From: Roseivirga echinicomitans
GTDB taxonomy: Bacteria; Bacteroidota; Bacteroidia; Cytophagales; Cyclobacteriaceae
Reading direction: 5' to 3'
Assembly: GCF_001592935.1 (NCBI RefSeq)
Contig: NZ_LRDB01000001.1
Location: forward strand, 496,001 to 560,000
Length of the DNA stretch: 64,000 nucleotides
Below, in pieces: positions 45,223 through 53,617 of this stretch. Positions within the stretch are counted from its first letter, which is position 1. The number at the start of each line of letters is the position of its first letter. A model generated the notes under the pieces. The model saw nothing but the letters and a program-made list of their open reading frames with translations, made no database searches and was not told the DNA's origin. The position numbers were made by a program, and so were the translations under genes.

Positions 45223-45546
45223 AACCTAAAGCAAATACATTTATTCAACACCTCTTTCATCAATTTACTGAAAGGTTTAATAGTCGGATTAACCATAAAA
45301 TAAGCCCGATCAGAAAACAAATGACTCAATAGTAACCCTATCTCAAGTTAAAAAATGATTAACACCATAGCTCTTTTCTATCCCTTACTTTTCTTAATGC
45401 ATAGATTTTGATGATCGATTTTAAAATATGTGCTTGAAAGTATCGTTTTTGCATAACAATGAGTGAATTACACCTTTGTTAAACATAAGGGATAAGCGTA
45501 TATTAGCCCCCTTAATTCACCTAAAAGGTCTGATTAAAGCACTAAC
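45223..45546. other. 324-bp divergent intergenic region
   Basis: Lies between the minus-strand kinase and the plus-strand gliding-type lipoprotein. Apart from the promoter candidate at 45475-45506 I see no gene. The sequence is AT-rich. Confidence 0.5.
45475..45506 (+). promoter_or_regulatory. Promoter candidate of the gliding-type lipoprotein
   Basis: TTTG (45475-45478), 20 bases, then TATATTAG (45499-45506), a seven-of-eight match to the -7 consensus at the expected spacing. The ATG at 45547 is 40 bases downstream. Confidence 0.5.
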
Positions 45547-46977
45547 ATGAAAAACACAGCTGGGTTTTTGAAGGTTTCAGTATTCATTTTACTGTCTTCC
45601 TCATTATTATCTTCTTGCTTCCTTTTTAATAAAAATAAAGGAAGAGTGAGTTCTACAACGGGTATGGCTTATGGTAACTCAAAAGACACACTCAATTTTA
45701 CTCCATTTGATACAAAAAATTTACCCAACCCTCCGGGAATGGTGTTTATTCAAGGCGGTAGAACTGTTTTAGGCTCTTTTGAGGAAGATTTATTGGGCAG
45801 CAGGGACAACATAGAAAGAACCGTTACAGTAAACTCTTTCTACATGGACGAAACGGAAGTTACTAACGAAAACTGGAAGGAGTATGTTTTTTATCAATTT
45901 AATCCAATACCAATTAGCTTGGGGAGGGAGGTAAATATTGTTGACGATCCATCGAACCCATTTCTTCCTGCCACCACTTCTCACAACGGACAGACCCTTA
46001 AAGATTTAATCCCTAACGACAGTGTTTGGTCAAGCGACTTTTCTTTCAATGATGTATATAGTGAGAATTACTATAACAACCCAGGTTACAACAACCGCCC
46101 AGTTGTTGGAGTGACTTGGAGACAAGCTGTAGACTTTTGTAAGTGGAGAACTGATTTTGTTAACTACCTAACCATAAGTCAACTACCACTTGAAGATCTT
46201 CCTGATGCTTATAAATTTGAGTTTTTTAACCCAGATGGTACTCTACAAATTCTTGGTAGTAGTGGCGTTGGTCTGACAGGAGCTATAGAAGTAACCCCAC
46301 AAGAGCTGGATGACCTTCAACAGGATCAAATTGCTTTTATAAATGCAAACAAAAAGCTCTTTATAGAAAGAGGTATATATCTACCTGAGTTCAGACTACC
46401 AAATGAGGCTGAATGGGAATATGCTGCAAAAGCAACCATTGGAACTCAATATTTAGATGAAAACGAAGAATACGGAAGAATTTATCCTTGGGATGGAAGA
46501 GGCGTTAGAAATCCATACCGAAAAAGAAGAGGAGAACTTTTAGCCAATTTCAAAAGAGGTAGAGGTGACTACGCAGGTATCGCAGGAAATATCAATAATG
46601 ATGGTGACGTAATTCCAGCTGAGGTTGGAGGATACGAACCAAATGATTTCGGTTTATTCAACATGGGTGGCAACGTAAGTGAGTGGGTAAACGATACCTA
46701 CAGACCCCTTTCTTATCAAGCGGTTGATGATTTAAATCCCGTGAGGAAGGATGGAACTGCAGATTCCGAACAACTTTATGGTTGGGATGGTGATAGAACA
46801 GATTTCAGGTCATTGATTAATGACAGAGCAAAAGTATACAAAGGAGGTTCGTGGAAAGATGTTGCCTACTGGATGTCACCGGGCACAAGAAGGTTTTTGG
46901 ATCAAGATAAGGCGACTAATACTATTGGCTTTAGATGTGCCATGATTTCTATCGGTGTTGAATCTAAAAGAAGATAA
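45547..46977 (+). CDS. Gliding-motility-type lipoprotein (GldJ/GldK, SUMF1 fold)
   Basis: A 476-residue lipoprotein (Cys24 after a hydrophobic signal, SSLLSSC). The rest is an FGE-sulfatase/SUMF1-type domain: PPGMVFIQGGRT, SFYMDETEVTNENW, VGVTWRQAVDFCKW, LPNEAEWEYAAKA, FNMGGNVSEWVND, KGGSWKD and TIGFRCA. Lipoproteins with this fold in Bacteroidota include GldJ and GldK (PorK), parts of the gliding and type IX secretion machine; this protein's N-terminal TTGMAYG and insert between GRE and DSVW fit GldJ better. The exact assignment is moderate. It is divergent from a LytS kinase. Confidence 0.8.
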   Translation: MKNTAGFLKVSVFILLSSSLLSSCFLFNKNKGRVSSTTGMAYGNSKDTLNFTPFDTKNLPNPPGMVFIQGGRTVLGSFEEDLLGSRDNIERTVTVNSFYMDETEVTNENWKEYVFYQFNPIPISLGREVNIVDDPSNPFLPATTSHNGQTLKDLIPNDSVWSSDFSFNDVYSENYYNNPGYNNRPVVGVTWRQAVDFCKWRTDFVNYLTISQLPLEDLPDAYKFEFFNPDGTLQILGSSGVGLTGAIEVTPQELDDLQQDQIAFINANKKLFIERGIYLPEFRLPNEAEWEYAAKATIGTQYLDENEEYGRIYPWDGRGVRNPYRKRRGELLANFKRGRGDYAGIAGNINNDGDVIPAEVGGYEPNDFGLFNMGGNVSEWVNDTYRPLSYQAVDDLNPVRKDGTADSEQLYGWDGDRTDFRSLINDRAKVYKGGSWKDVAYWMSPGTRRFLDQDKATNTIGFRCAMISIGVESKRR

Positions 46978-46995
46978 TAATTAAAAAGAGATTAT

Positions 46996-47028
46996 GAAAA
47001 GGTCGTTTCCTAATTAAACGGCCTTTTC
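46996..47028. terminator. Terminator between the gliding-type lipoprotein and comF
   Basis: GAAAAGGTCGTTT (46996-47008) pairs with AAACGGCCTTTTC (47016-47028) with one G-T pair. It lies 11 bases before the comF stop on the other strand and can serve both genes. Confidence 0.75.
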
Positions 47029-47038
47029 ATTTATATCA

Positions 47039-47737
47039 TCAATAAGTAGAGGCTAAGACACCAAAACTAAGTTCTTTCACTCCAGCCGCTATCAATACAT
47101 TTCCGCAAGCCAACAAGGTTGCCCCAGTTGTGATTACATCATCCACTAAAAGCACACGTTTCTCTTGAACTTCAGAAGCGTTAATTACTTCAAAAATTGC
47201 TTCAACATTATCCAACCTTTCAGCTCTACTCTTTCTAGTTTGAGTTTCATTTGCAGTAACCCGCTTAAGCCCAATGTAAACATCCGTTTTCAATACCTCA
47301 GAAAGGCCGTTTGCAAAAGCTTCACTCTGGTTATAGCCTCTTTTTCTCTGTTTTGAAGGATGTAATGGAACAGGAATAATAAAGTCAAACTCAGTGGCAA
47401 AGCCACCTAGTAACAAATCGTGACCATACCACCTGCCCATCATAACTCCAACATCTTCTTTATGATTATACTTTAACTCGTGTAAAATATGCTGAACGAT
47501 TCCCTTTTTCTGAAAATGTAAGTAGGCCAACATATGATTAAATGGAATTGAACCCGCCAATTTTTGGTAAATATGTGGAACCTCTTGCTTATAGTTATTT
47601 GTTTTCGGCAACTCGTACTGACAAGTGGGGCAGATATGCTTCATCCCATTGGGCAATGGCCCTTTGCACCCAATACATATATTTGGGAAAAAGAGCGCGA
47701 CAAAGTCGTTTAAGATTAAGCTTATCTTGCTGGGCAT
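47039..47737 (-). CDS. comF: ComF-family phosphoribosyltransferase-like protein
   Basis: A 232-residue protein of the ComF type. N-terminal cysteines form a likely zinc site (CIGCKGPLPNG, ICPTCQ), and the C-terminal part has the PRTase/PRPP-binding VLLVDDVITTGATL. ComF proteins in competent bacteria help bring DNA in across the cytoplasmic membrane, although ComF-like genes are found in many non-competent species. The promoter is unclear. It is convergent with the gliding-type gene and divergent from the AhpD-like gene. Confidence 0.9.
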   Translation of the reverse strand: MPSKISLILNDFVALFFPNICIGCKGPLPNGMKHICPTCQYELPKTNNYKQEVPHIYQKLAGSIPFNHMLAYLHFQKKGIVQHILHELKYNHKEDVGVMMGRWYGHDLLLGGFATEFDFIIPVPLHPSKQRKRGYNQSEAFANGLSEVLKTDVYIGLKRVTANETQTRKSRAERLDNVEAIFEVINASEVQEKRVLLVDDVITTGATLLACGNVLIAAGVKELSFGVLASTY

Positions 47738-47751
47738 TCGCGAAACGAAAC

Positions 47752-47759
47752 TATATTTG
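47752..47759 (+). promoter_or_regulatory. -7 promoter element of the AhpD-like operon (TATATTTG)
   Basis: Exact TAnnTTTG match, with TTG at 47727-47729 as the -33 box (22-base gap), 17 bases before the ATG at 47777. Confidence 0.6.
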
Positions 47760-47776
47760 ACGAAAATATTAAGGTA

Positions 47777-48115
47777 ATGACTATTGTAGAAGAATTCAAT
47801 GATTATCGAGCCAAGATGAACGGAAAAATCTTGGAAGAGAACAATACCGTGTTGAAAAGATTATTCAATCTTGACACTAATGCCTTTGCACCTGGTGCAT
47901 TGGACGGAAAAGTGAAAGAACTTATTGGGCTTTCAAGTTCAATGGTATTAAGGTGTGACGATTGCATTAAGTATCATTTAGGAAAATGTCATGAGTTGGG
48001 AGTTACCACCCAAGAAGTATTCGAAGTATTTTCAATCGCTAACTTGATTGGGGGAACCATTGTAATTCCTCACCTTAGAAGGGCCGTAGAATTCTGGGAA
48101 GAGCTTAATAAGTAA
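47777..48115 (+). CDS. Carboxymuconolactone decarboxylase/AhpD-like protein
   Basis: A 112-residue helical protein with the AhpD-core redox motif: Cys60, Cys63 and His67 in RCDDCIKYHLGKC. AhpD-like proteins transfer electrons to peroxiredoxins and also occur as simple peroxidases; true carboxymuconolactone decarboxylases lack this cysteine pair, so a redox role is more likely. It is the first gene of an operon whose next start overlaps its stop by one base (TAATG). Oxidative-stress function is inferred. Confidence 0.87.
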   Translation: MTIVEEFNDYRAKMNGKILEENNTVLKRLFNLDTNAFAPGALDGKVKELIGLSSSMVLRCDDCIKYHLGKCHELGVTTQEVFEVFSIANLIGGTIVIPHLRRAVEFWEELNK

Positions 48116-48477
48116 TGTATAAAAAGGATTTAGAACTTCAGAGAAACTGGGTAAAGTTGCTTACCCACTTAGAGCAACTTTTAGGAAAAAGACCCAAAGA
48201 CCTTAATGGGGTTCTATTTCTTATTGGGGTACAAGAATTAGGCAACGGAAAACAGAATTTCACTAAGGAAGAAAAGCAAGACTTAATGCACATTGCCATT
48301 TGCAAGGTATTGAGTCTCTCTGGCTTTTATGAACTCGAGGGAATTGATGCTGAAGGTTGGCCGCATTGGAAAAAAGCGGAAACCGCTCTTCCTCACTTCG
48401 ACCTGATGGACCAAGAAAAGCTTCTCAAAATACATGTAATTGAATATTTTGAGACGGAATTAAAAATTGAGTTATGA
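48115..48477 (+). CDS. Conserved hypothetical protein, helical
   Basis: A 120-residue acidic, helix-rich protein without signal or membrane segment: a helix over residues 5-25 (LELQRNWVKLLTHLEQLLGK), then VLFLIGVQELGNG and a helix DLMHIAICKVLSLSGFYEL. I recognise it only as a short Bacteroidota-type hypothetical. It overlaps the AhpD-like gene by one base and the exoIII gene by four, so all three are translated together. A role in redox or DNA-damage defence is suggested only by the neighbours. Confidence 0.7.
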   Translation: MYKKDLELQRNWVKLLTHLEQLLGKRPKDLNGVLFLIGVQELGNGKQNFTKEEKQDLMHIAICKVLSLSGFYELEGIDAEGWPHWKKAETALPHFDLMDQEKLLKIHVIEYFETELKIEL

Positions 48478-49235
48478 AGATTATCAGTTACAACGTAAAC
48501 GGAATTAGGGCTGCCATGAAGAAAGACTTTGTGGGCTGGCTAAAAGCTGAAAACCCTGATATTCTCTGTTTACAAGAACTTAAAGCACTACCTGAACAAG
48601 TCGAAACTTCTGAATTTGAGGACTTGGGTTATCATTTATATTGGGAGGCTGCTCAAAAAAAAGGGTACAGCGGTGTAGCAATTTTCAGTAAAGTCAAGCC
48701 GCTTCACGTGGAACATGGTTGCGGAAACCCTTTATATGATTTTGAAGGAAGAGTGATCAGAGCTGATTATGAGGATTTTTCCATAATGAGTGTTTACATG
48801 CCGAGCGGAACCAGTGGTGATATTCGTCAAGATTTTAAATATGAATGGCTCGATTTCTTCTTTGAGTATGCCAATTCGCTGAGAAAAATCATTCCTAACT
48901 TAATTATCAGCGGAGATTATAACATTGCTCACAAGGCAATTGACATTCATAACCCTGTCTCAAATAAGAATTCTTCTGGCTTTTTACCTGAAGAAAGGGA
49001 GTGGTTCACAAAGTATATGGATGCTGGGTTTATTGACTCCTTCCGTGTTTTTAACCAAAATCCAGACAAATATTCATGGTGGAGCTACAGGGCCAACTCA
49101 AGGGCGAATAACAAAGGTTGGAGGATAGATTATCACATGACTACTGAAGAAATGAAAGAGCGATTGGTAGGTGCTTCTATCTTGAACGATGCCATCCATT
49201 CCGATCACTGCCCGATACTCCTAGAAATTCGATGA
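48474..49235 (+). CDS. xth: Exodeoxyribonuclease III (AP endonuclease)
   Basis: A 253-residue ExoIII/APE1-type nuclease that cuts DNA at abasic sites and trims 3' ends in base-excision repair. Active-site pieces are ILCLQELKA (metal Glu), MPSGTS, SGDYNIAHKAIDI (Asp/Asn), and SDHCPILLEIR (Asp-His). It overlaps the preceding gene by ATGA. Together with the AhpD-like protein this operon looks like an oxidative-damage response unit; that is inference. Confidence 0.94.
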   Translation: MKIISYNVNGIRAAMKKDFVGWLKAENPDILCLQELKALPEQVETSEFEDLGYHLYWEAAQKKGYSGVAIFSKVKPLHVEHGCGNPLYDFEGRVIRADYEDFSIMSVYMPSGTSGDIRQDFKYEWLDFFFEYANSLRKIIPNLIISGDYNIAHKAIDIHNPVSNKNSSGFLPEEREWFTKYMDAGFIDSFRVFNQNPDKYSWWSYRANSRANNKGWRIDYHMTTEEMKERLVGASILNDAIHSDHCPILLEIR

Positions 49236-49325
49236 TTTAAATCGTATATTTCTCCTTTAGTCAATTGTTTTACAATCAAATACGGCTCGTTCACGTATTA
49301 ATGTTTACAAGTTTAAATTCAGGAG

Positions 49326-52300
49326 ATGGGTTCTAACCAATTACTAAAGCAGCAGATTCAGGCATATAAGAAAAAGTTCTACACTAACCGGTTGATCAAA
49401 GGCACTATTCTCTTTTTAGCCTTTTTCCTCAGCCTTTTTATTGTAGCCAATGCTTTTGAGTTTTCTGTACGCCTAAGTGGTGGTGGTAGAGCAATTCTTT
49501 TCTTTTCATTTGTCTTTGGAAGTCTATTGGCTTTCGTCTGGTTTATTGGAAAAAACCTATTCCATTTAAGAAATGCGCAGCAACACCTTTCAAACGAAGA
49601 GGCCTCTAAACAAATTGGAGCTCATTTTCCGGCAATTTCAGACAAGCTTTTAAATATAATTCAGTTAGAAAAGCTCAATACAGCTCAAAATGAGTTATTG
49701 CTGGCCAGCATAGAGCAAAAAAGTAACGAAGTTGGTAAAATTTCATTTGTCAACGCCATTGATTATAAAGGCAACCGAAAATACCTTCGTTATATAATCG
49801 GACCAGGTGCAATTATTGTTGTTCTGCTTCTCTTTATTCCACAGTTTCTTACAGAGAGCTCAACTAGAATTATCAACTACAATACTGAGTTTCTTCCAGA
49901 GGCTCCCTTTTCATTTTCAATCAAAAACCTCAATTTTCAAGCGTTTAAAGGTGAAAACTTCACATTAGAAGTAAACACCGAAGGAAGATCAACCCCTCAA
50001 AACCTTTATGTTTGGGCCAATAACCGAAAGGTAAAAGCCAATAAAACGGGTCCCGATAACTTTGAATATACCTTCACAAGAATTCAAGCAGGCACCAAGT
50101 TTTCTTTGGAAGCAGAAAGTATTACTTCTCCTGAATATGAAATCGAAGTCGTTTCTCGACCCTCACTCTCATTATTCAAACTTGAACTCGACTTTCCAAA
50201 ATATTTGAAACGTGAGAAAGAAGTATTAGAAAACTCTGGAAACGTTTCCATTCCTGAAGGCACTAAAGTGACATGGAAATTCAATACCGATAATACCGAT
50301 GAGGTGAAGCTTAATTTCCCAGAACTAAATGTATTCGGAAAAGCAAAAAAAAACTCAAATGGCGCTTTTACCTACGAACAAACGATCAACAAGTCGAGCC
50401 GTTATTCCATTCAACTTAAAAACGAATATAGCCTTAACCGCGACTCACTGGTTTTTGCTCTGGAGTCTGTGAAAGACCGTTATCCAGAAATTACCTTAGA
50501 TCAATATCAAGACACCGTCTTATTTAAGTCTTTGGTTCTCGGTGGAAATATTACCGATGATCATGGATTTTCTCGACTCTCTCTATTCTACCAATATCAG
50601 AATGAGCAAAGCTTCGAAGAACTTCCCTTAGAGCTTAATAGGGACTTGAGCAGCCAGAGTTATTATAAGATTTTCAAACTCGATTCAGCAAAAATCACGG
50701 CTGGTGCAGAAATCAAATATTACGTACAAGTTTCTGATAATGATGGAGTTAATGGTTCTAAATCTATGAAAACCAGCACTTATTCTTTCAAAATACCTTC
50801 TAAGGAAGAGATTGAAAAAGAAATAGATCGTTCCTCTGAAAAGGTTCAAAACGACATTGACAAAACCTTAAAAGAAGCTCAGGAATTAAATGAGAAGTTA
50901 GGTGAGGTAGATGAACGCCTGAAGACAAAGAAAGAATTGGATTGGCAAGATGAAAAGCTGATGCAAGATATTCTTAAGCAGAAAGAGCAACTGGCAGAAA
51001 AGTTAGAGGAGTTAAAGAAGGAAAATCAGCTCAATAACATGAAGAAAGAGCAATTCTCTCCTCAGAACGATAAGATTCAGGAAAAAATGAATCAGCTCCA
51101 AGAGTTGATGAATAACATTCTAGATGATGAAACAAAAAAACTCTATGATGAATTGAGAAAGCTGCTGGAAGATCAAGGGGAGATTTCTGAGTTCAGAGAT
51201 AAAATAGAGGAGATGAAAAATAAAGGAGGTGATCTTGAAAAGGAATTGGAAAGAACCCTAGAGCTGTTCAAAAAGCTCCAGTTCGACATGAAGCTCGAGG
51301 AGAGCATCAAGGAATTAGAAGAAGGAATAAAAGACCAAGAGCAGCTTATTGAAGATACTCAGAATGAAGAGGTAAATACGGATTCACTCAGTCAAAAACA
51401 AGCGCAGGAAAAAGAAGACCTAGAAAAGCTTCAAGAGAAAATGGACAAGTTGGAGGAGTTAAATCAGGAACGAAAAACTCCAGATGACCTGCCTAGCGAC
51501 ATAAAAGAGCAATTCGAAGAAATAAAAGAAGAGCAAGAAAAAGCAAAAGAAGAGCTACAAAAAGACGCTAAGCAAGAGAATAGCGAAGAGAAATCTGAAG
51601 GAGAGCAGGAAGAAGAAAACGAGAAGAGCGAAGAGGAACAACAAAAGGGTAAACCTTCACAGCAAAGACAAAACGCAACCAAAGCTCAGCAAAAAGCGGC
51701 TGAGAAAATGAAGGAGATGAAAAAGGACCTTGAGTCTATGCAAGGCGGTATGGAAATGGAACAACAGCAGGAAAATCTAGAGTTCTTAAAAGAACTAGTA
51801 GACAACCTTGTGACGCTTTCATTCAATCAGGAAGACCTTATGAATTCTTTCCGTGAAATACGCGAGAGCGACCCTCGTTTCATTGATCTCACGCAGAAAC
51901 AGCTCAAGCTTAAAGACGACTCTAAGATTGTTCAGGATAGCCTAATTTCGCTTTCTCAAAGAGTTTTCCAAATCTCATCCTTTGTAATGAGGGAAGTAAG
52001 TGAAATGAACCGCCAAATGGATGGCGCATTAGACGAGTTGAAAGAAAAGAGAATAAATCAAGCCACTGGTAAACAGCAGTTTACGATGACTTCTATCAAT
52101 AATTTGGCCTTGTTATTAGATGATATCGTTCAGCAAATGCAAAACCAAATGGCCAGCTCATCTAATAAAGGCAATAAAAAAAATAAGCCAATGCCTGGTG
52201 GCTTAAGTGAACTTCAAAAACAACTCAGTGAACAAATAAGCGAGTTAAAACAAAGCGGAAAATCAGGAAGACAACTTTCTGAGCAATTAGCGAAACTAGC

Positions 52301-52700
52301 AGCCGAACAGCAACGTTTGAGAAATGCCCTTGAAAATTTTGAAACCGGAGTTGATGGAGATAATTTAGGCGAGAAAATTGATAAGCTGATCGACCAAATG
52401 GAAAAGAATGAGGAAGATCTTATCAATAAAAACCTGACGGAGGAAACAGTAGAAAGACAGCAAGAAATTCTTACTCGCTTGTTAGAAGCTGAAAACGCCA
52501 TGAACGAAAGGGGTGAAGATGAAGAACGAAAGGCGCAAACTGCATCGGACTATGACATCTCGGTTCCTGAATCTATAAACGAATACCTTAAGGCTAAGGA
52601 AAAGGAAATAGAATTATTAAAAACTATCCCTGCAATCCTTAACCCATACTATAAGCAGGAGACGAACAAGTACTTCAAAAAAATAAAGCAGAAGAATTAA
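49326..52700 (+). CDS. Large DUF4175-like membrane protein with long charged coiled coils
   Basis: A 1124-residue protein. Hydrophobic segments near residues 22-40, 52-75 and 155-175 set it in the inner membrane; a beta-rich periplasmic domain follows (residues about 195-490), and from about 500 to the end there are long, very acidic and basic coiled-coil segments rich in Glu, Lys and Gln. The overall plan matches the DUF4175-like proteins found before an RsbW-like ATPase and ybeY in Bacteroidota; their function is unknown. AGGAG abuts the ATG, an unusually close Shine-Dalgarno spacing. Confidence 0.75.
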   Translation: MGSNQLLKQQIQAYKKKFYTNRLIKGTILFLAFFLSLFIVANAFEFSVRLSGGGRAILFFSFVFGSLLAFVWFIGKNLFHLRNAQQHLSNEEASKQIGAHFPAISDKLLNIIQLEKLNTAQNELLLASIEQKSNEVGKISFVNAIDYKGNRKYLRYIIGPGAIIVVLLLFIPQFLTESSTRIINYNTEFLPEAPFSFSIKNLNFQAFKGENFTLEVNTEGRSTPQNLYVWANNRKVKANKTGPDNFEYTFTRIQAGTKFSLEAESITSPEYEIEVVSRPSLSLFKLELDFPKYLKREKEVLENSGNVSIPEGTKVTWKFNTDNTDEVKLNFPELNVFGKAKKNSNGAFTYEQTINKSSRYSIQLKNEYSLNRDSLVFALESVKDRYPEITLDQYQDTVLFKSLVLGGNITDDHGFSRLSLFYQYQNEQSFEELPLELNRDLSSQSYYKIFKLDSAKITAGAEIKYYVQVSDNDGVNGSKSMKTSTYSFKIPSKEEIEKEIDRSSEKVQNDIDKTLKEAQELNEKLGEVDERLKTKKELDWQDEKLMQDILKQKEQLAEKLEELKKENQLNNMKKEQFSPQNDKIQEKMNQLQELMNNILDDETKKLYDELRKLLEDQGEISEFRDKIEEMKNKGGDLEKELERTLELFKKLQFDMKLEESIKELEEGIKDQEQLIEDTQNEEVNTDSLSQKQAQEKEDLEKLQEKMDKLEELNQERKTPDDLPSDIKEQFEEIKEEQEKAKEELQKDAKQENSEEKSEGEQEEENEKSEEEQQKGKPSQQRQNATKAQQKAAEKMKEMKKDLESMQGGMEMEQQQENLEFLKELVDNLVTLSFNQEDLMNSFREIRESDPRFIDLTQKQLKLKDDSKIVQDSLISLSQRVFQISSFVMREVSEMNRQMDGALDELKEKRINQATGKQQFTMTSINNLALLLDDIVQQMQNQMASSSNKGNKKNKPMPGGLSELQKQLSEQISELKQSGKSGRQLSEQLAKLAAEQQRLRNALENFETGVDGDNLGEKIDKLIDQMEKNEEDLINKNLTEETVERQQEILTRLLEAENAMNERGEDEERKAQTASDYDISVPESINEYLKAKEKEIELLKTIPAILNPYYKQETNKYFKKIKQKN

Positions 52701-52708
52701 TTCTCTAC

Positions 52709-53110
52709 ATGAACACTATTAGCATTGAAATTCCATCTCTCGTTGAGAACATTCGTATTGTCGAAAGTTTTATAGACAACGCTAAAGACAAATATCAGTT
52801 AGACGATGATCTCTACGGAAACATCATGATAGCCGTTCTTGAATCGGTGAACAATGCCATTATTCATGGTAATAAGTTAGAGAAAAGTAAGTTCGTACAG
52901 CTCTCCATGATTCTAGAAGAAACTTCGGTGACTTTTTTGATCAAAGATGAGGGTAATGGCTTCGTTATCAATGACTTACCTGATCCAACATCGCCTGAAA
53001 ATCTCACAAAACCAGGGGGGAGGGGTATCTTCTTAATGAAGCATTTGGCTGATGAAGTTTCCTTTAAAGACAATGGCCAAGAAGTTAAACTTACCTTCTA
53101 CCTCAATTAA
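52709..53110 (+). CDS. ATP-binding protein of the RsbW/anti-sigma type (HATPase_c)
   Basis: A 133-residue stand-alone GHKL ATPase domain: an N-box-like AVLESVNNAIIHGN and a KDEGNGF/GGRGIFLM pair that form the ATP-binding site. Small proteins of this form act as anti-sigma factors or serine kinases (RsbW/SpoIIAB type), but no sigma or anti-sigma antagonist gene is near. It starts eight bases after the DUF4175-like gene and shares one base with ybeY. A conserved place beside ybeY suggests a linked but unknown job. Confidence 0.85.
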   Translation: MNTISIEIPSLVENIRIVESFIDNAKDKYQLDDDLYGNIMIAVLESVNNAIIHGNKLEKSKFVQLSMILEETSVTFLIKDEGNGFVINDLPDPTSPENLTKPGGRGIFLMKHLADEVSFKDNGQEVKLTFYLN

Positions 53111-53529
53111 TGGATAAGATTAACTTCTTCTCTGAAGACATAAACTTTAGCCTAACACAGGAAGAAAAGACTAGTCTTTGGCTTGAACGTATTGCAGAAT
53201 CAGAAAATACATTAATCGAAGAAATCAGTTACATCTTCTGCACAGACGATTATCTTCTAAAAATCAATCAAGAATATCTAGATCACGACTATTACACAGA
53301 CATTATCACCTTCGATAATCGTGATAGCCCAGAAGACCCAATAGAGTCCGATATTTTCGTTTCTATTGACAGAGTGACTGAAAACGCTTCAGACCAAAAT
53401 GTCTCATTCGAACATGAACTTAAAAGGGTCCTTGCTCATGGCTTACTTCACCTTATTGGCTACAACGACAAGACGGAAGAAGAGCAGCTGCTCATGAGAG
53501 AAAAAGAAGAAGCTTATCTATCTTTGTAA
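53110..53529 (+). CDS. ybeY: Endoribonuclease YbeY (rRNA maturation)
   Basis: A 139-residue metal-dependent RNase that matures 16S rRNA and takes part in ribosome quality control. The metal motif is HGLLHLIGYND: His110 and His114 are present and Asp120 sits where many bacteria have the third histidine. An Asp at this site also occurs in Bacteroidota relatives, so I think the enzyme is active. It overlaps the ATPase gene by one base and lies 88 bases before mnmG, a gap that holds two parS sites. Confidence 0.9.
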   Translation: MDKINFFSEDINFSLTQEEKTSLWLERIAESENTLIEEISYIFCTDDYLLKINQEYLDHDYYTDIITFDNRDSPEDPIESDIFVSIDRVTENASDQNVSFEHELKRVLAHGLLHLIGYNDKTEEEQLLMREKEEAYLSL

Positions 53530-53547
53530 ATCAATTAGTAAATCAAC

Positions 53548-53563
53548 TGTTCCACGTGAAACA
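53548..53563. other. parS site 1
   Basis: TGTTCCACGTGAAACA is an exact match to the consensus ParB-binding site TGTTNCACGTGAAACA. ParB bound here would spread along the DNA and load the SMC complex, so the site marks the region pulled apart first at cell division. Confidence 0.93.
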
Positions 53564-53584
53564 TAAAGGGTGTTCAACCAGAAC

Positions 53585-53600
53585 TGTTCCACGTGAAACA
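53585..53600. other. parS site 2
   Basis: A second exact TGTTCCACGTGAAACA, 37 bases from the first, both in the 88-base gap before mnmG. Two identical perfect copies in such a small gap make chance very unlikely. Confidence 0.93.
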
Positions 53601-53617
53601 TCAAGTAGAAAAATCAT

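Noticed and set aside
51464-52501. Ser/Cys-rich minus-strand frames in the DUF4175-like gene
   Set aside because: They are complements of Glu/Lys/Gln-rich coiled-coil codons.
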